Assembly: GCA_003576805.1 (NCBI GenBank)
Contig: QEVM01000027.1
Coordinates: 1-35,796 of the forward strand
Origin: Pseudomonadota bacterium
GTDB taxonomy: Bacteria; Myxococcota_A; UBA9160; PR03
Direction: 5' to 3'
Length of the DNA: 35,796 nt
The translations under genes were made by a program, and so were the position numbers. The notes under the pieces are model-generated. The model saw nothing but the letters and a program-made list of their open reading frames with translations, did no database searches and was not told the origin of the DNA. Position 1 is the stretch's first letter; each line of letters begins with the position of its first letter. Shown here one piece after another: positions 9,005-19,581 of the stretch.

Positions 9005-9535
9005 CTACGCGCCCTCCGGCTTCTCGGGCGGCGTCACCACGAAGAGCAGCGCGCCGCTCTCGACGGTCTGCCCTTCGGAGACGCCGAGATCGGTGATGGT
9101 GCCCTCGAACGGCGACTTGATCTCGTTCTCCATCTTCATCGCCTCGAGGATGATGACGCCCTGGCCTTCGGCCACCGCGGTGCCGACCGGCGACACGATC
9201 TTCACGACCTTGCCCGGCATCTCCGCTTCGACGCGCTGCGGTCCGCTGACCACCACCTTGGCGGTGCTCGCGAGCAGCCGCGCGCGCTCGTCGCGCGCTT
9301 CGAGATGGAAGAGCTGCCCGCCGACGAGCACGTCGAAGCCGTGCCCGCCGTTGTCGTCGATGATCACCTCGAACTGCTTGCCGTCCTCGAGGATCGAGTA
9401 GATGGTCTTGCCGCTCTTGGCCGCGTCGACGTGGACGGTGCGGCCGTCGATCGTGATCTCGAACTGGCCTTCGGAGATCTCGACGAGGCCGACGGTCTTG
9501 GTGTCGCCCTTCTTCTCGGTGACCTCGTAGTTCAC
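9005..9535 (-). CDS. Biotin carboxyl carrier subunit of acyl-CoA carboxylase
   Basis: A 176-residue protein. The C-terminal biotinyl domain (about 100-170) carries EAMKMEN with biotinyl Lys134. The N-terminal 90 residues form a beta-rich region resembling the linker domain that joins carboxylase and carrier in fused alpha subunits. GTG at 9535 overlaps the biotin carboxylase stop by 4 bases (GTGA), and GGGGAGG stands about 6 bases upstream. In most propionyl-CoA carboxylases this part is fused to the biotin carboxylase; here it is separate. It carries CO2 as carboxybiotin between the biotin carboxylase and the carboxyltransferase. Confidence 0.92.
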   Translation of the reverse strand: MNYEVTEKKGDTKTVGLVEISEGQFEITIDGRTVHVDAAKSGKTIYSILEDGKQFEVIIDDNGGHGFDVLVGGQLFHLEARDERARLLASTAKVVVSGPQRVEAEMPGKVVKIVSPVGTAVAEGQGVIILEAMKMENEIKSPFEGTITDLGVSEGQTVESGALLFVVTPPEKPEGA

Positions 9536-11064
9536 CGCCAGCCTCCCCGCATCTGCGCGCGGCGCCCGTAGCTCTTCCAAGGATCGGCGCCGCCGCTCGC
9601 GACGACCGACGCCTCCGCGGCGCGCTGCTTGTCGCGCTTGTACGCGGCGACCGCGGCCATCATGAACGCGACGCGGCGCGCCTCGGCGGAGTCCTCGGCC
9701 GAGGTCGGCGTGGGGCCGCCCTTGCCGCCGGCCATGTGCTGCTCGATGAAGCCCGTGTCGTAGCGGCCCTCGAGGAACTTCGGGTGGTGCACGAGCTTCT
9801 GGTGAAAGGGGATCGAGGTCTTGATGCCCTTCACCACGAACTCGGAGAGCGCGCGGCCAAGCCGCTCGATCGCCTCGGCGCGATCGCGACCCCACACGAC
9901 CAGCTTCGCGACCATCGGGTCGTAGAAGACCGTCACCTTCGCGCCCTGGTAGACGCCGCTGTCGACGCGGATGCCGGGGCCGGCTGCCGGCCGGTAGACG
10001 AGGATCTCGCCGGGCGACGGCACGAAGTTGTTGTCGGGGTCCTCGGCGTAGATGCGCGCCTCGATGGAGTGACCGTGGATCGCGAGCTCGTCCTGCGAGA
10101 AGGGCAGCTTCTCGCCGGCGGCGACCCGGATCATCGCCTTCACGATGTCGATGCCCGTGATCATCTCGGTGATGGCGTGCTCGACCTGCACGCGCGTGTT
10201 CATCTCGAGGAAGTAGAAGTGGTCGTGCTTGTCGACGAGGAACTCGCACGTTCCCGCGCCGACGTAGTTCACGGCCTTGGCGGCGGCCACCGCCGCCTCG
10301 CCCATCTTCGCGCGCAGCTCCGGGCTGATGCGGTTGCCCGGCGCTTCTTCGATCACCTTCTGGTGCCGGCGCTGGATCGAGCATTCGCGCTCGAACAGGT
10401 GCACGGCGTTGCCGTGCGCGTCGGCGAGGATCTGGATCTCGATGTGGCGCGGCTCCTCGACGAACTTCTCGACGTAGAGCGAGTCGTCGCCGAACGAGCT
10501 CTTCGCCTCGGAGCGCGCGCGCGCGATCGCGCTCGTCAGCTCCGTCTCGTTGCGCACCAGGCGCATGCCCTTGCCGCCGCCGCCCGCCGCGGCCTTGATC
10601 ATCACGGGCGGGCCCGTGTCGCGCACCCAGCGCGCGATCGCGTCGTCGGTGAGGCGATCCGTCGTACCGGGCACGATCGGCACGCCGGCCTTGTCCATCG
10701 TCTGGCGCGCCGTGACCTTGTCGCCCATCGTGCGCATCACGTCGCCGCGCGGACCGATGAAGACGACGCCTTCCTGCTCGCACAGGTCCACGAAGTGGCC
10801 GCGCTCGGAGAGGAACCCGTAGCCGGGGTGGATCGCCTCGGCGCCGGACTTCTTCGCGACCTCCACGATCTTCTCGCCGATCAGGTACGACTCCCGCGCG
10901 GGCGGCGGGCCGATGCAGTAGGCCTCGTCGGCGAAACGCACGTGCAGCGCGTCGCGGTCCACGTCCGAGTAGACGGCGACGGTCTTGATGCCCATCTCGC
11001 GGCACGCGCGCATCACGCGCACGGCGATCTCGCCGCGATTGGCGATCAGAACCTTCTTGAACAT
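9532..11064 (-). CDS. accC: Biotin carboxylase subunit of acyl-CoA carboxylase
   Basis: A 510-residue ATP-grasp enzyme that carboxylates biotin. It starts MFKKVLIANRGEIAVR, as the family does. It has the glycine-rich ATP loop KAAAGGGGKGMRLV, ERECSIQRRHQK, FLEMNTRVQVEH and the C-terminal domain with HSIEARIYAEDP. It is about 60 residues longer than E. coli AccC; the extra C-terminal tail is charged and unlike a biotinyl domain. The start is ATG at 11064 with AAAGGAT upstream. It lies 13 bases after the carboxyltransferase gene and overlaps the carrier gene, so all three belong to one complex. It is probably not the fatty-acid-synthesis AccC, given the PccB-type partner. Confidence 0.95.
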   Translation of the reverse strand: MFKKVLIANRGEIAVRVMRACREMGIKTVAVYSDVDRDALHVRFADEAYCIGPPPARESYLIGEKIVEVAKKSGAEAIHPGYGFLSERGHFVDLCEQEGVVFIGPRGDVMRTMGDKVTARQTMDKAGVPIVPGTTDRLTDDAIARWVRDTGPPVMIKAAAGGGGKGMRLVRNETELTSAIARARSEAKSSFGDDSLYVEKFVEEPRHIEIQILADAHGNAVHLFERECSIQRRHQKVIEEAPGNRISPELRAKMGEAAVAAAKAVNYVGAGTCEFLVDKHDHFYFLEMNTRVQVEHAITEMITGIDIVKAMIRVAAGEKLPFSQDELAIHGHSIEARIYAEDPDNNFVPSPGEILVYRPAAGPGIRVDSGVYQGAKVTVFYDPMVAKLVVWGRDRAEAIERLGRALSEFVVKGIKTSIPFHQKLVHHPKFLEGRYDTGFIEQHMAGGKGGPTPTSAEDSAEARRVAFMMAAVAAYKRDKQRAAEASVVASGGADPWKSYGRRAQMRGGWR

Positions 11065-11077
11065 CGCGGTGGATCCT

Positions 11078-12628
11078 TTAGAGCGGAATGTTGCCGTGCT
11101 TCTTCGGCGGGTTCGCGTCGCGCTTGTTCTGGAGCATCTCGAGCGATCGGATGATCTTCGCCCGCGTCTCCTCGGGCTTGATGACCTCGTCGATGTAGCC
11201 GAGCTCCGCGGCCTTGAAGGGATTGGCGAACTTCTCGCGGTAGTCGGCCTCGAGCTCGACGCGGCGCGCCGCGGGGTCCGCGGCGTCCTTCAGCTCGTTG
11301 CGGAACACGATGTTCACCGCGCCGTCGGGGCCCATCACCGCGATCTCGGCGGTGGGATAGGCGAAGTTGACGTCGGCGCGCGTGTGCTTGGAGCTCATGA
11401 CGACGTACGCGCCGCCGTAGGCCTTGCGCGTGATGATCGTCACCCGCGGAACGGTCGCCTCGCAGTAGGCGTACAGCAGCTTGCTGCCGTGCGTGATGAT
11501 GCCGCCGTGCTCCTGGTCGACGCCGGGCAGGAAGCCGGGAACGTCGACGAAAGTGACGATCGGGATGTTGAAGGCGTCGCAGAAGCGCACGAAGCGGCCG
11601 CCCTTCTTCGACGCGTCGATGTCGAGCACGCCGGCGCGGTGCGCGGGCTGGTTGGCGACGATGCCGACCGAGCGCCCGCCGAAGCGGCCGAAGCCGACGA
11701 CGATGTTCTTGCCGTAGAGGCCGTGCACCTCGAGGAAGTTGCCGTCGTCGACGACGAGCTTGATCAGCTCCTTGATGTCGTACGGCTTGTTCGGGTTGTC
11801 CGGCACGAGGTTGCGCAGCGCCGCCTCGGCGCGGTCGGCGGGGTCTTCCGTCGCGACGACCGGCGGGTCCTCGAGGTTGTTCTGCGGGATGAACGAGAGC
11901 AGGCTGCGGATGACCTGGATGCACTCCTCTTCGGAGTTGACCGCGAAGTCCGCGACGCCGCTCTTGCTGGCGTGCGCGACCGCGCCGCCGAGCTCCTCGG
12001 GACTGACCTCTTCGTGCGTCACCGTCTTGATGACATCCGGGCCGGTGATGAACATGTTGGAGGTGTTCTTCACCATGATGATGAAGTCGGTCATCGCGGG
12101 CGAGTAGACCGCGCCGCCGGCGCAGGGGCCGAGGATGGCGGAGATCTGCGGAATCACACCCGACGCGAGCACGTTCCGGGTGAAGACGTCGCCATAGCCG
12201 CCGAGCGAGACGACGCCCTCCTGGATGCGCGCGCCCGCGCCGTCGTTGAGCCCGATGAACGGCGCGCCCGCCTTCACAGCGAGGTCCATCACCTTGCAGA
12301 TCTTCTCCGCGAACGCGCCCGAGAGGCTGCCGCCGAAGACGGTGAAGTCCTGCGAGAACAGGAAGACCAGGCGGCCGTTCACCTTGCCGTAGCCGGTCAC
12401 CACGCCGTCGCCGGGGATCTTCTGCTCGTCCATGCCGAAGTCGGAGCAGCGGTGCACGACGAAGCGGTCGGTCTCGACGAAGGTGCCGGGATCGAGCAGC
12501 AGCTCGATGCGCTCGCGCGCCGTGAGCTTGCCGGCCGCGTGCTGGCGCTCGATGCGGGCCTCGCCGCCGCCCATCATGGCGCGGGCGTTCAGCTCGTCGA
12601 GTCTCTTGAGCTTGTCCTCGATCGACAT
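11078..12628 (-). CDS. pccB: Acyl-CoA (probably propionyl-CoA) carboxylase carboxyltransferase beta subunit
   Basis: A 516-residue carboxyltransferase with both crotonase-like halves. N-terminal landmarks are [29 protein letters not shown] and [11 protein letters not shown]-terminal landmarks are VDVPGFLPG, then [17 protein letters not shown] and [13 protein letters not shown]. This is the PccB/MmdA family, which moves CO2 from carboxybiotin to propionyl-, acetyl- or related acyl-CoA. The start is ATG at 12628 with AAGGA 6 bases upstream. Propionyl-CoA is the likely substrate, judged from close overall resemblance to PccB. The malic enzyme gene ends 39 bases upstream, and biotin carboxylase begins 13 bases downstream. 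Confidence 0.95.
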   Translation of the reverse strand: MSIEDKLKRLDELNARAMMGGGEARIERQHAAGKLTARERIELLLDPGTFVETDRFVVHRCSDFGMDEQKIPGDGVVTGYGKVNGRLVFLFSQDFTVFGGSLSGAFAEKICKVMDLAVKAGAPFIGLNDGAGARIQEGVVSLGGYGDVFTRNVLASGVIPQISAILGPCAGGAVYSPAMTDFIIMVKNTSNMFITGPDVIKTVTHEEVSPEELGGAVAHASKSGVADFAVNSEEECIQVIRSLLSFIPQNNLEDPPVVATEDPADRAEAALRNLVPDNPNKPYDIKELIKLVVDDGNFLEVHGLYGKNIVVGFGRFGGRSVGIVANQPAHRAGVLDIDASKKGGRFVRFCDAFNIPIVTFVDVPGFLPGVDQEHGGIITHGSKLLYAYCEATVPRVTIITRKAYGGAYVVMSSKHTRADVNFAYPTAEIAVMGPDGAVNIVFRNELKDAADPAARRVELEADYREKFANPFKAAELGYIDEVIKPEETRAKIIRSLEMLQNKRDANPPKKHGNIPL

Positions 12629-12667
12629 GGGAGTCCTTGGACCTCTTTTGCGTGTGCGGCGCGACTT

Positions 12668-13963
<1,296 letters not shown>

Positions 13964-13995
13964 TGCAAGTTCCCCCGGAGGGTTAGAGGGGCGCG

Positions 13996-14004
13996 AGTCT
14001 ATCA
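13996..14004 (-). promoter_or_regulatory. Possible extended -10 element of the malic enzyme gene
   Basis: Read on the minus strand, TGATAGACT has the TGn extension and a 4/6 match to TATAAT. It lies 33 bases before the GTG start. No convincing -35 precedes it, so this is a weak call. Confidence 0.3.
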
Positions 14005-14031
14005 GAATCGTCGAGTGCGCGTCGAGGCACC

Positions 14032-14046
14032 TTTTCGTCGTGAAAA
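14032..14046. promoter_or_regulatory. Inverted repeat TTTTC-N5-GAAAA upstream of malic enzyme (operator candidate)
   Basis: TTTTC-GTCGT-GAAAA is a perfect 15-bp inverted repeat in an otherwise very GC-rich region, 69-83 bases upstream of the malic enzyme start. The same arms and spacing occur upstream of the acyl-CoA dehydrogenase gene at 15265-15279. On the minus strand both read GTTTTCAYG then GAAAA. It is a candidate site for the neighbouring IclR-family regulator. Confidence 0.5.
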
Positions 14047-14069
14047 CGACAAGTTGCCGTATTTCGCGA

Positions 14070-15209
14070 CTACTCCTTCAAGAGCTCGCGCGCGATCACG
14101 AGCCGTTGGATCTGATTGGTTCCTTCGTAGATCTGCATGAGCTTTGCGTCCCGCATCAGCTTCTCGACGGGATATTCCTTCGTGTAGCCGTTGCCGCCGA
14201 AGATCTGCACCGCGTCGGTCGTGACGCGCATTGCGACGTCGGTCGCAAAGCACTTCGCGAACGAGCTGTACTTCGACGCGCGCAGGCCTTGGTCGACCAT
14301 CCACGCGCTCTGATGCGTCAGCAGGCGGCCGGCCTCGATGTCCTTCGCCATGTCGGCGAGCAGGAACTGCACGGCCTGGAAGCCTCCGATCGGGAAGCCG
14401 AACGCCTTGCGCTCCTTCGCGTACGCGACCGACTCCTCGAGCGCGCGGCGCGCGATCCCCGTCGCCAGCGCACCGATCGGCGGCCGCGTCCGGTCGAGGG
14501 TCTGCATCGCGATCTTGAAGCCCTCGCCCTCGTGTCCGAGGCGGTCGGCGGCCGGCACGCGCACGTTGTCGAAGTGCACGACGCGCGTGTCGCTCGCGCG
14601 CTGGCCCATCTTGTCTTCCTTCTTCCCCGCCGAGAGGCCCGGCGTCCCGCGCGCGATCACGAACGCGGAGATGCCCTTGTGACGGCTCGAGCGGTCGGAC
14701 GTCGCGAAGACCGTGTAGACGTCCGCCTCGCCGCCGTTGGTGATCCAGCACTTCGTCCCGTTGAGGACGTAGTCGTCGCCGTCGCGCTCGGCGAGCAGCT
14801 GCAAGCCCGCGACGTCCGAGCCCGCCTCCGGCTCGGAGAGACAGAAGGACACCAGCTTGAAGTCCGCCGCACACGGCTCGAGCCAACGCTTCTTCTGCTC
14901 GTCGCTGCCCGCGATGACGATCGGCATCAGCCCGAGGTCGTTGCACATGATCGAGGTGGTCATGCCCGAGCAGCCCCAGGCCAGCTCCTCGACCGCGAGG
15001 CAGGAGTCGATCACGGACAGGCCGACGCCGCCGTAGGTCTCCGGGATGCACGTCGAGACGAGACCGAGCTCCCACGCCTTCTGGATGATGGCGCGCGGGA
15101 ACTCGCCGGTCTGGTCGTGGTGCGCCGCTGCCGGCGCGATCTCGGACCGCGCGAAGCGGCGCGCCGTCTCCTGCAGGGCCTGTTGCTCGTCGCTGAGCCG
15201 AAAGTCCAT
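14070..15209 (-). CDS. Acyl-CoA dehydrogenase
   Basis: A 379-residue flavoenzyme of the short/medium-chain acyl-CoA dehydrogenase family. The N-terminal helical domain begins [20 protein letters not shown]. The FAD/substrate region has [13 protein letters not shown] and [12 protein letters not shown]. The C-terminal domain has [19 protein letters not shown], and the catalytic base is Glu362 in [13 protein letters not shown]. It oxidises acyl-CoA to trans-2-enoyl-CoA, passing electrons to ETF. The start is ATG at 15209 with GGAGGA 5 bases upstream. It lies directly after the IclR regulator and ahead of the malic enzyme/carboxylase genes. The exact chain length or branching of its substrate cannot be read from sequence. 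Confidence 0.95.
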   Translation of the reverse strand: MDFRLSDEQQALQETARRFARSEIAPAAAHHDQTGEFPRAIIQKAWELGLVSTCIPETYGGVGLSVIDSCLAVEELAWGCSGMTTSIMCNDLGLMPIVIAGSDEQKKRWLEPCAADFKLVSFCLSEPEAGSDVAGLQLLAERDGDDYVLNGTKCWITNGGEADVYTVFATSDRSSRHKGISAFVIARGTPGLSAGKKEDKMGQRASDTRVVHFDNVRVPAADRLGHEGEGFKIAMQTLDRTRPPIGALATGIARRALEESVAYAKERKAFGFPIGGFQAVQFLLADMAKDIEAGRLLTHQSAWMVDQGLRASKYSSFAKCFATDVAMRVTTDAVQIFGGNGYTKEYPVEKLMRDAKLMQIYEGTNQIQRLVIARELLKE

Positions 15210-15264
15210 GGCGTCCTCCGTCGGCCGGCCCGCGGAACCTGACCACGAGTCGGACCCGCAGTCA

Positions 15265-15279
15265 TTTTCTGCATGAAAA
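15265..15279. promoter_or_regulatory. Inverted repeat TTTTC-N5-GAAAA upstream of acyl-CoA dehydrogenase (operator candidate)
   Basis: TTTTC-TGCAT-GAAAA is a perfect 15-bp inverted repeat, 56-70 bases before the acyl-CoA dehydrogenase start and just after the IclR regulator gene. It matches the repeat at 14032-14046 in arms and spacing. Its size fits the roughly 15-bp palindromes bound by IclR-family dimers. The assignment is inferred. Confidence 0.5.
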
Positions 15280-15329
15280 CCGGTGACTTAGAGGAAGCTA
15301 GGAGACGGGCTCGGGAGTCTCAAGCGCGC

Positions 15330-16115
15330 TCAGAGCGGAGCTCCGAGACGCCGCGACAACTGGTTCGCCGCCGTCACCACGCGCGGCGCGTGCTCGGCTT
15401 CGAGCCGCGCCCGATCCACGCGCGACGCCGGCGCCGACACCGCGATCGAGGCGACGGGCATCGAGGTCGCGTCGAACACGGGAGCCGCCGCGCACACCAC
15501 GCCGGGCGCGCTCTCCTCGAGGTCGAGCGCGAAGCCCTGCACGTGCACCTGCTGCAGGTGCTCGAGCAGCTTGTCGCGGTCGAGGATGGTGGCGTCGGTC
15601 GCCTTGGGCAGCGGCCGAGAGGCGAAGACGCGGTCCCAACGCTCGATCGTGTCCGGTGCGCCGCAAGCGAGCAGCACCTTGCCCACCGCCGTGCAGTGCG
15701 GCCACAGCGTGCCGCCGAGGTGGAGGCCCGTCACGAGCGGCCCGGCCGCCTGCACGCCGTCGAGCATCATCACCTCGACGCCGCGCAGCACCGCGAGGTG
15801 CGCGCTCTCGCCCGTCTCGCGGGACAGCGACTCGAGCACGCTGCGCCCGTGTCGCGTCAACGAGCGCGTGCGCGCGGACGCGTAACCGAGCCGCACGCAC
15901 GCTGCGCCGAGCCGATAGCGCTCGGTCTGCGCGCACTGATCGACCCAGCCCTTCTCCTCGAGCGTCGCGAGGATCCGGAAAACATTGTTCTTGTGTAAGT
16001 GGAGGCGCTTCGAAAGCTCCGTCACGCCGAGCGCTTCGTCGGTCTCGAACGCCTCGAGAACGCGCAGCGCGTTCGTGACCGTCTGAATGGCGTACTCGCT
16101 CTTCGCCCTTTGCAT
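15330..16115 (-). CDS. IclR-family transcriptional regulator
   Basis: A 261-residue protein. The N-terminal winged helix (about 10-75) has IQTVTNALRVLEAFETDEAL and LHKNNVFRILATLEEKGWVDQ. The C-terminal effector domain has RHGRSVLESLSRETGES, CTAVGKVLLACG and VCAAAPVFDA, all typical of IclR. The family binds small acids or aromatic intermediates and controls nearby catabolic genes. ATG at 16115 is preferred over GTG at 16121 because GAGGGG has proper spacing only to the ATG. It lies upstream of, and in the same direction as, the acyl-CoA dehydrogenase gene, so that gene and the malic enzyme/carboxylase genes are the likely regulon. Confidence 0.92.
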   Translation of the reverse strand: MQRAKSEYAIQTVTNALRVLEAFETDEALGVTELSKRLHLHKNNVFRILATLEEKGWVDQCAQTERYRLGAACVRLGYASARTRSLTRHGRSVLESLSRETGESAHLAVLRGVEVMMLDGVQAAGPLVTGLHLGGTLWPHCTAVGKVLLACGAPDTIERWDRVFASRPLPKATDATILDRDKLLEHLQQVHVQGFALDLEESAPGVVCAAAPVFDATSMPVASIAVSAPASRVDRARLEAEHAPRVVTAANQLSRRLGAPL

Positions 16116-16538
16116 GCCCACCCCTCGCCCAGGCAGTCGAATCCGACTACGCCGAACGACCTCCCAACGCTCGCTCGACGGGAAGCGCGGGACACACGTG
16201 GGGCAGGCAAAGCGAGCCGAACCGCTGGGGACTGGGTCGGGGCGCGCAGTGTGCGCACGCCGCTGTGCTCGATCCGACGGTAGCGGGGGCTCGATCCACG
16301 AGGGCCATGGCTCGTCCGGCGTCGAGTAGCGACTGGGGGGTCGTTACCGTGCGATGAAATTTGAAGAGACGGCGAGTGGTATCGCATGAGCCCCAGACAG
16401 TGTCAAGCAAGAGGCGTTGCGATGAAGCGGAATTTCTCCGCATCGAGCGACGTAGACACGAGAAAGTGTCTGCGATCACTCGCGCACATCGCGAACAGAT
16501 CGAACGTTCCGGTTGCACGACGTCCGTCGTGCGCGGGC
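16116..16538. other. Intergenic region between lspA and the IclR regulator gene
   Basis: About 420 bases with no convincing gene; the open frames here look like chance frames in GC-rich DNA. It should hold the promoter of the IclR gene, but no clear -35/-10 pair is seen. It contains a short inverted repeat GCGGA-ATTTC-TCCGC (16427-16441) and the hairpin at 16515-16532. Parts are less GC-rich than the flanking genes. Confidence 0.5.
16515..16532 (-). terminator. Possible hairpin terminator after lspA
   Basis: GCACGACG-TC-CGTCGTGC is an 8-bp inverted repeat ending 7 bases beyond the lspA stop. No T-run follows on the minus strand, so it would be a weak or factor-dependent terminator at best. 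Confidence 0.35.
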
Positions 16539-17042
16539 TCAGGCTCCCGCGGGGTCGCTGCTCGCTTCGCTCTCGGCGGCGAGCAGCTCGATCACCAGGA
16601 ACGCGACGCCGACGACGATGAACGCATCGGCGAGATTGAAGTCGGGCCACTGGTAGCCGCCCCAGAGGCGGAAGTGGAGGAAGTCGACGACCTCTCCGCG
16701 GAACACGCGATCGATCAGATTGCCGACGGCGCCGCCGAGGATCAGCCCGAGCGAGAGGCCCGAGAATCGCTCCCCGGGGGCCAGCTTTCGATAGAAGCCG
16801 AACAGCATGAAGATGGCGATGATCGTGATGCCGATGAACAAGGTGAGGCGGATCGCCGCCGGCGCATCGGTGAACATGCCGAACGCCGCGCCGGGATTGC
16901 GCACGTGCGTCAGATAGAAGAAGCCGTCGATGACGGGAATGCGATCGGAGAAGTCGAGACGCGCGTCGACGGTGAGCTTGGTCGCCTGATCGGCGATCGC
17001 CGAGAGCAACGAGGCGGCCGCGAAGTGTCGCGTCTTCGGCAT
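16539..17042 (-). CDS. lspA: Lipoprotein signal peptidase (signal peptidase II)
   Basis: A 167-residue inner-membrane aspartic protease with four hydrophobic segments. Signatures are ADQATK near the N-terminus, NPGAAFGMF, and the two catalytic aspartates D111 (VGNLIDRVFRGEVVDF) and D139 (FNLADAFIVVG). It cleaves prolipoprotein signal peptides. Two adjacent ATGs (17045, 17042) are possible starts, and neither has a strong Shine-Dalgarno. It follows the penicillin-binding protein gene by about 55 bases on the same strand, so the two envelope genes are probably cotranscribed. Confidence 0.95.
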   Translation of the reverse strand: MPKTRHFAAASLLSAIADQATKLTVDARLDFSDRIPVIDGFFYLTHVRNPGAAFGMFTDAPAAIRLTLFIGITIIAIFMLFGFYRKLAPGERFSGLSLGLILGGAVGNLIDRVFRGEVVDFLHFRLWGGYQWPDFNLADAFIVVGVAFLVIELLAAESEASSDPAGA

Positions 17043-17097
17043 CATCGGGCTCGCGACCCTATCACACGGGACCCGAGGGGTCGAACGAGCCGGCGCA

Positions 17098-19581
17098 CTA
17101 GAACCAGCGTCCGATGATGCGACCGAGCCAGCCACCGCGCGAGCGCGCGCGGCCGCGCTCGCTGCCGACGCGCTCGCGCTCGTCGCGCAGGTCGCCGTCG
17201 ACGAACCAGCCTCCCTCGGGGCAAGTCACGCGCGGCTCCGTTCCATCGGCGAAGTACTCGGGAACGCTGCGCGGACAACCGGCGAGCGCCACTGCGCCCG
17301 ACTCGGGATCGATCTCGAGGCGGTGGATGCCCGGCGGGGGTTCGAACGCGCCCGGAATCACGCCGCCGGTCGCTTCCTTCAGGAAGCGCAGCCAGATCGG
17401 CACGGCGAGCCGCGACGCCGGCAGCTTCATGTCGCGCGGCTCGTCGAATCCCACCCAGACGGCTGCGACGAGCTCCGGCGTGAACCCGACGAACCATGCG
17501 TCCTTCGAGTCGTTGCTGGTTCCGGTCTTGCCCGCGACGGGTCCGCGAATGCCGGCGGCGCGCACGGCGCGTGCGGTGCCGCGATCCACGACGCCCTCGA
17601 GCAGCGAAACCGCGAGAAAGCTCGTGGCCGCGTCAAGTGCGCGCTCGCTCTTCTCCCGGCTGCGCGCGAGCGTGCGACCCGACGGATCCGCGACGTCGTC
17701 GAAGAAGCGCGGCTCCGCGCGCACGCCGCCACTGGCGAGCGTCGCGTACGCGACCGCGAGCTCGAGCGGCGTCACGTCCGCGGCGCCGAGCGCGAGCGCG
17801 GGAACCGGCTCGAGCGGGCTGCGGACGCCGAGCCTCCGCGCGACGTCGATGATCTGCTCGGTCCCCACTTCCTGCGCGAGGCGGACGGTCGCGACGTTCA
17901 GCGATTTCTCGAGCGCCTCGCGCACACCCACGCGACCGTGGAACTTGTGGTCGAAGTTGGCCGGCGACCAGGTGCCCGCAGCGGTCCGCAGCGAGAACGG
18001 CGTGTCGTCGAGGGCGCTCGCGAGCGTGATCACCGGCGCGCCGCGCCTCGCTTCGAGCCCGGCGACGTACACGAACGGCTTGAACGCGCTGCCGGCCGTG
18101 CGGCGCGCCTGCAGACAGCGGTCGAACTGGCTCTCGCCGTAGTCGCGTCCGCCGACGAGGGCGAGCACTTCGCCCGTGCGCGGGCGCAGCGCGATGACAC
18201 ACCCCTGGATCTTCGCCTGACCCCCGGGGCGCAGCGCCTTGTGCTTCTTCTCGAGCTCGGCGAGCCCTTCGCGGAGCGCCGTCGTCGCGATCTGCTGGAG
18301 GCGGAGATCCAGCGTGGAGTAGATCCGCAGACCCTCGCGCTGCAGCGCGGCCTCGTCGTAGACCTCGGGCAGCTGTCCGCGCAACGCGTCGAGGAAGTAG
18401 CGGGTCTCGCGTGGCTCGGTGGTGCGGCTCGCGATCGAGAGCGGCGAGTCGGCTGCGGCGGCATGGGCGTCGTCGGTGATGCGGCCTTGCTCGTGCATCA
18501 GCCGCAGCACGAGGTCACGGCGCTCACGCGCGGCGCGCGGGTGCGCGAACGGCGAATGATCACCCGGGCTCTGGATCAGGCCGGCGAGGAGGGCGGCGTC
18601 CTCGAGTCCGAGCGAGCGCACCGGCTTGCCGAAGTAGAAGCGCGCGGCCTCGCCGACACCGTGGATCGACGTCGGCCCGCGCTGGCCCAGGTAGATCTCG
18701 TTGAGATACGCCTCGAGGATCGCGGGCTTCTCGTACCGCGCCTCGACGATGAGGGCCATCGCCGCTTCCTGGAGCTTGCGCGCGAAGGTCCGCTCCGGCG
18801 TCAGGAAGAAGTTCTTGACGAGCTGCTGCGTGAGCGTGCTGCCGCCCTGGCGCACCTCTCCTGCGCTCAGGTTCGCCCAGGCCGCGCCGAGGACGCGCCA
18901 CGGGTCGATGCCCGCGTGCGACTCGAAGCGTTGGTCCTCGACGGCCAGCACGGCGTCGATCAGGTGGCGCGGCACCTCGCCGAGGCGCACCGGCTCGCGT
19001 TGCGCGCGGTGCGGACCGAAGTACGAGCCGACCGGCTCGGGCTCGAGCAGCACCGCTGCGATCTCGCGCCCGCCCGCGTCGAGGTCGCGGATCGCCTCGA
19101 TCTGGCGGCCGGACAGCGCGATCTCGACGCGCCGCGACGGCTCCGCGCGCGCCGGGTGTTCGAACGCGCGCAGGTGCGCGACGATGCGGCCCTTGTCCCA
19201 GTGCACGCCGCCGGGTGCGAGCACGTCCGGCTGCGTCTCCTCGCGATACCCGAGCCGGCGGAACGCGCCGCGCAGATCGAGGTGGACGACGTCCACTCCA
19301 GCCGAGAGGATCGTCGGCGCCGCGTACACGCGCGACGGCACCTGGAAGAGCGGCCCTTCGAAGCGGGCACGCACGACGCGGTCGAGCCGCGTGAGCGCGC
19401 GCGCGGCGAACACGCCGCCGCCGAAGCTGAGCAGGACGAACGAGATCGCGGCCGCGCGCAGCAGCGGGCGCGATCGTTGCCGCCGGCGCTTGCCTCGTCC
19501 GCGACGCGGCGCGCGTGCGGGCTGCTCGCCCGCCGCGTCGTCTCGTTGGTTCGTTCGTCGCTTCTTGCTGCGCGTCGCCAC
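17098..19581 (-). CDS. Bifunctional class A penicillin-binding protein (PBP1B-type)
   Basis: An 827-residue membrane-anchored peptidoglycan synthase. A basic cytoplasmic tail (1-40) precedes one membrane helix (about 42-62). A PBP1B-like UB2H-type region follows (about 80-180). The glycosyltransferase domain has AVEDQRFESHAGID, GGSTLTQQLVKN and LEAYLNEIYLGQ. The transpeptidase domain has SxxK (TAGSAFKPF), SLN and KTGT (AGKTGTSNDSKDAWFVG). The C-terminus has a short Cys-containing region (LAGCPRS, RVTCPEGGW) and a basic tail. The start is GTG at 19581. It is divergent from argH with 164 bases between and is followed by lspA. Confidence 0.95.
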   Translation of the reverse strand: MATRSKKRRTNQRDDAAGEQPARAPRRGRGKRRRQRSRPLLRAAAISFVLLSFGGGVFAARALTRLDRVVRARFEGPLFQVPSRVYAAPTILSAGVDVVHLDLRGAFRRLGYREETQPDVLAPGGVHWDKGRIVAHLRAFEHPARAEPSRRVEIALSGRQIEAIRDLDAGGREIAAVLLEPEPVGSYFGPHRAQREPVRLGEVPRHLIDAVLAVEDQRFESHAGIDPWRVLGAAWANLSAGEVRQGGSTLTQQLVKNFFLTPERTFARKLQEAAMALIVEARYEKPAILEAYLNEIYLGQRGPTSIHGVGEAARFYFGKPVRSLGLEDAALLAGLIQSPGDHSPFAHPRAARERRDLVLRLMHEQGRITDDAHAAAADSPLSIASRTTEPRETRYFLDALRGQLPEVYDEAALQREGLRIYSTLDLRLQQIATTALREGLAELEKKHKALRPGGQAKIQGCVIALRPRTGEVLALVGGRDYGESQFDRCLQARRTAGSAFKPFVYVAGLEARRGAPVITLASALDDTPFSLRTAAGTWSPANFDHKFHGRVGVREALEKSLNVATVRLAQEVGTEQIIDVARRLGVRSPLEPVPALALGAADVTPLELAVAYATLASGGVRAEPRFFDDVADPSGRTLARSREKSERALDAATSFLAVSLLEGVVDRGTARAVRAAGIRGPVAGKTGTSNDSKDAWFVGFTPELVAAVWVGFDEPRDMKLPASRLAVPIWLRFLKEATGGVIPGAFEPPPGIHRLEIDPESGAVALAGCPRSVPEYFADGTEPRVTCPEGGWFVDGDLRDERERVGSERGRARSRGGWLGRIIGRWF

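Noticed and set aside
5615..9571. A plus-strand open frame of about 1300 codons opposite the molybdoenzyme and nucleoside hydrolase genes
   Set aside because: It is a shadow of minus-strand genes with low-complexity composition and no recognisable motif.
14037..14050. GTCGT-GAAA-ACGAC as a terminator for the acyl-CoA dehydrogenase gene
   Set aside because: The stem is short and no T-run follows; the overlapping TTTTC-N5-GAAAA repeat shared with 15265 explains the symmetry better.
16116..16538. A tRNA, small RNA or small gene in this gap
   Set aside because: No cloverleaf pattern, no promoter-terminator pair and no frame with a credible start and Shine-Dalgarno was seen.
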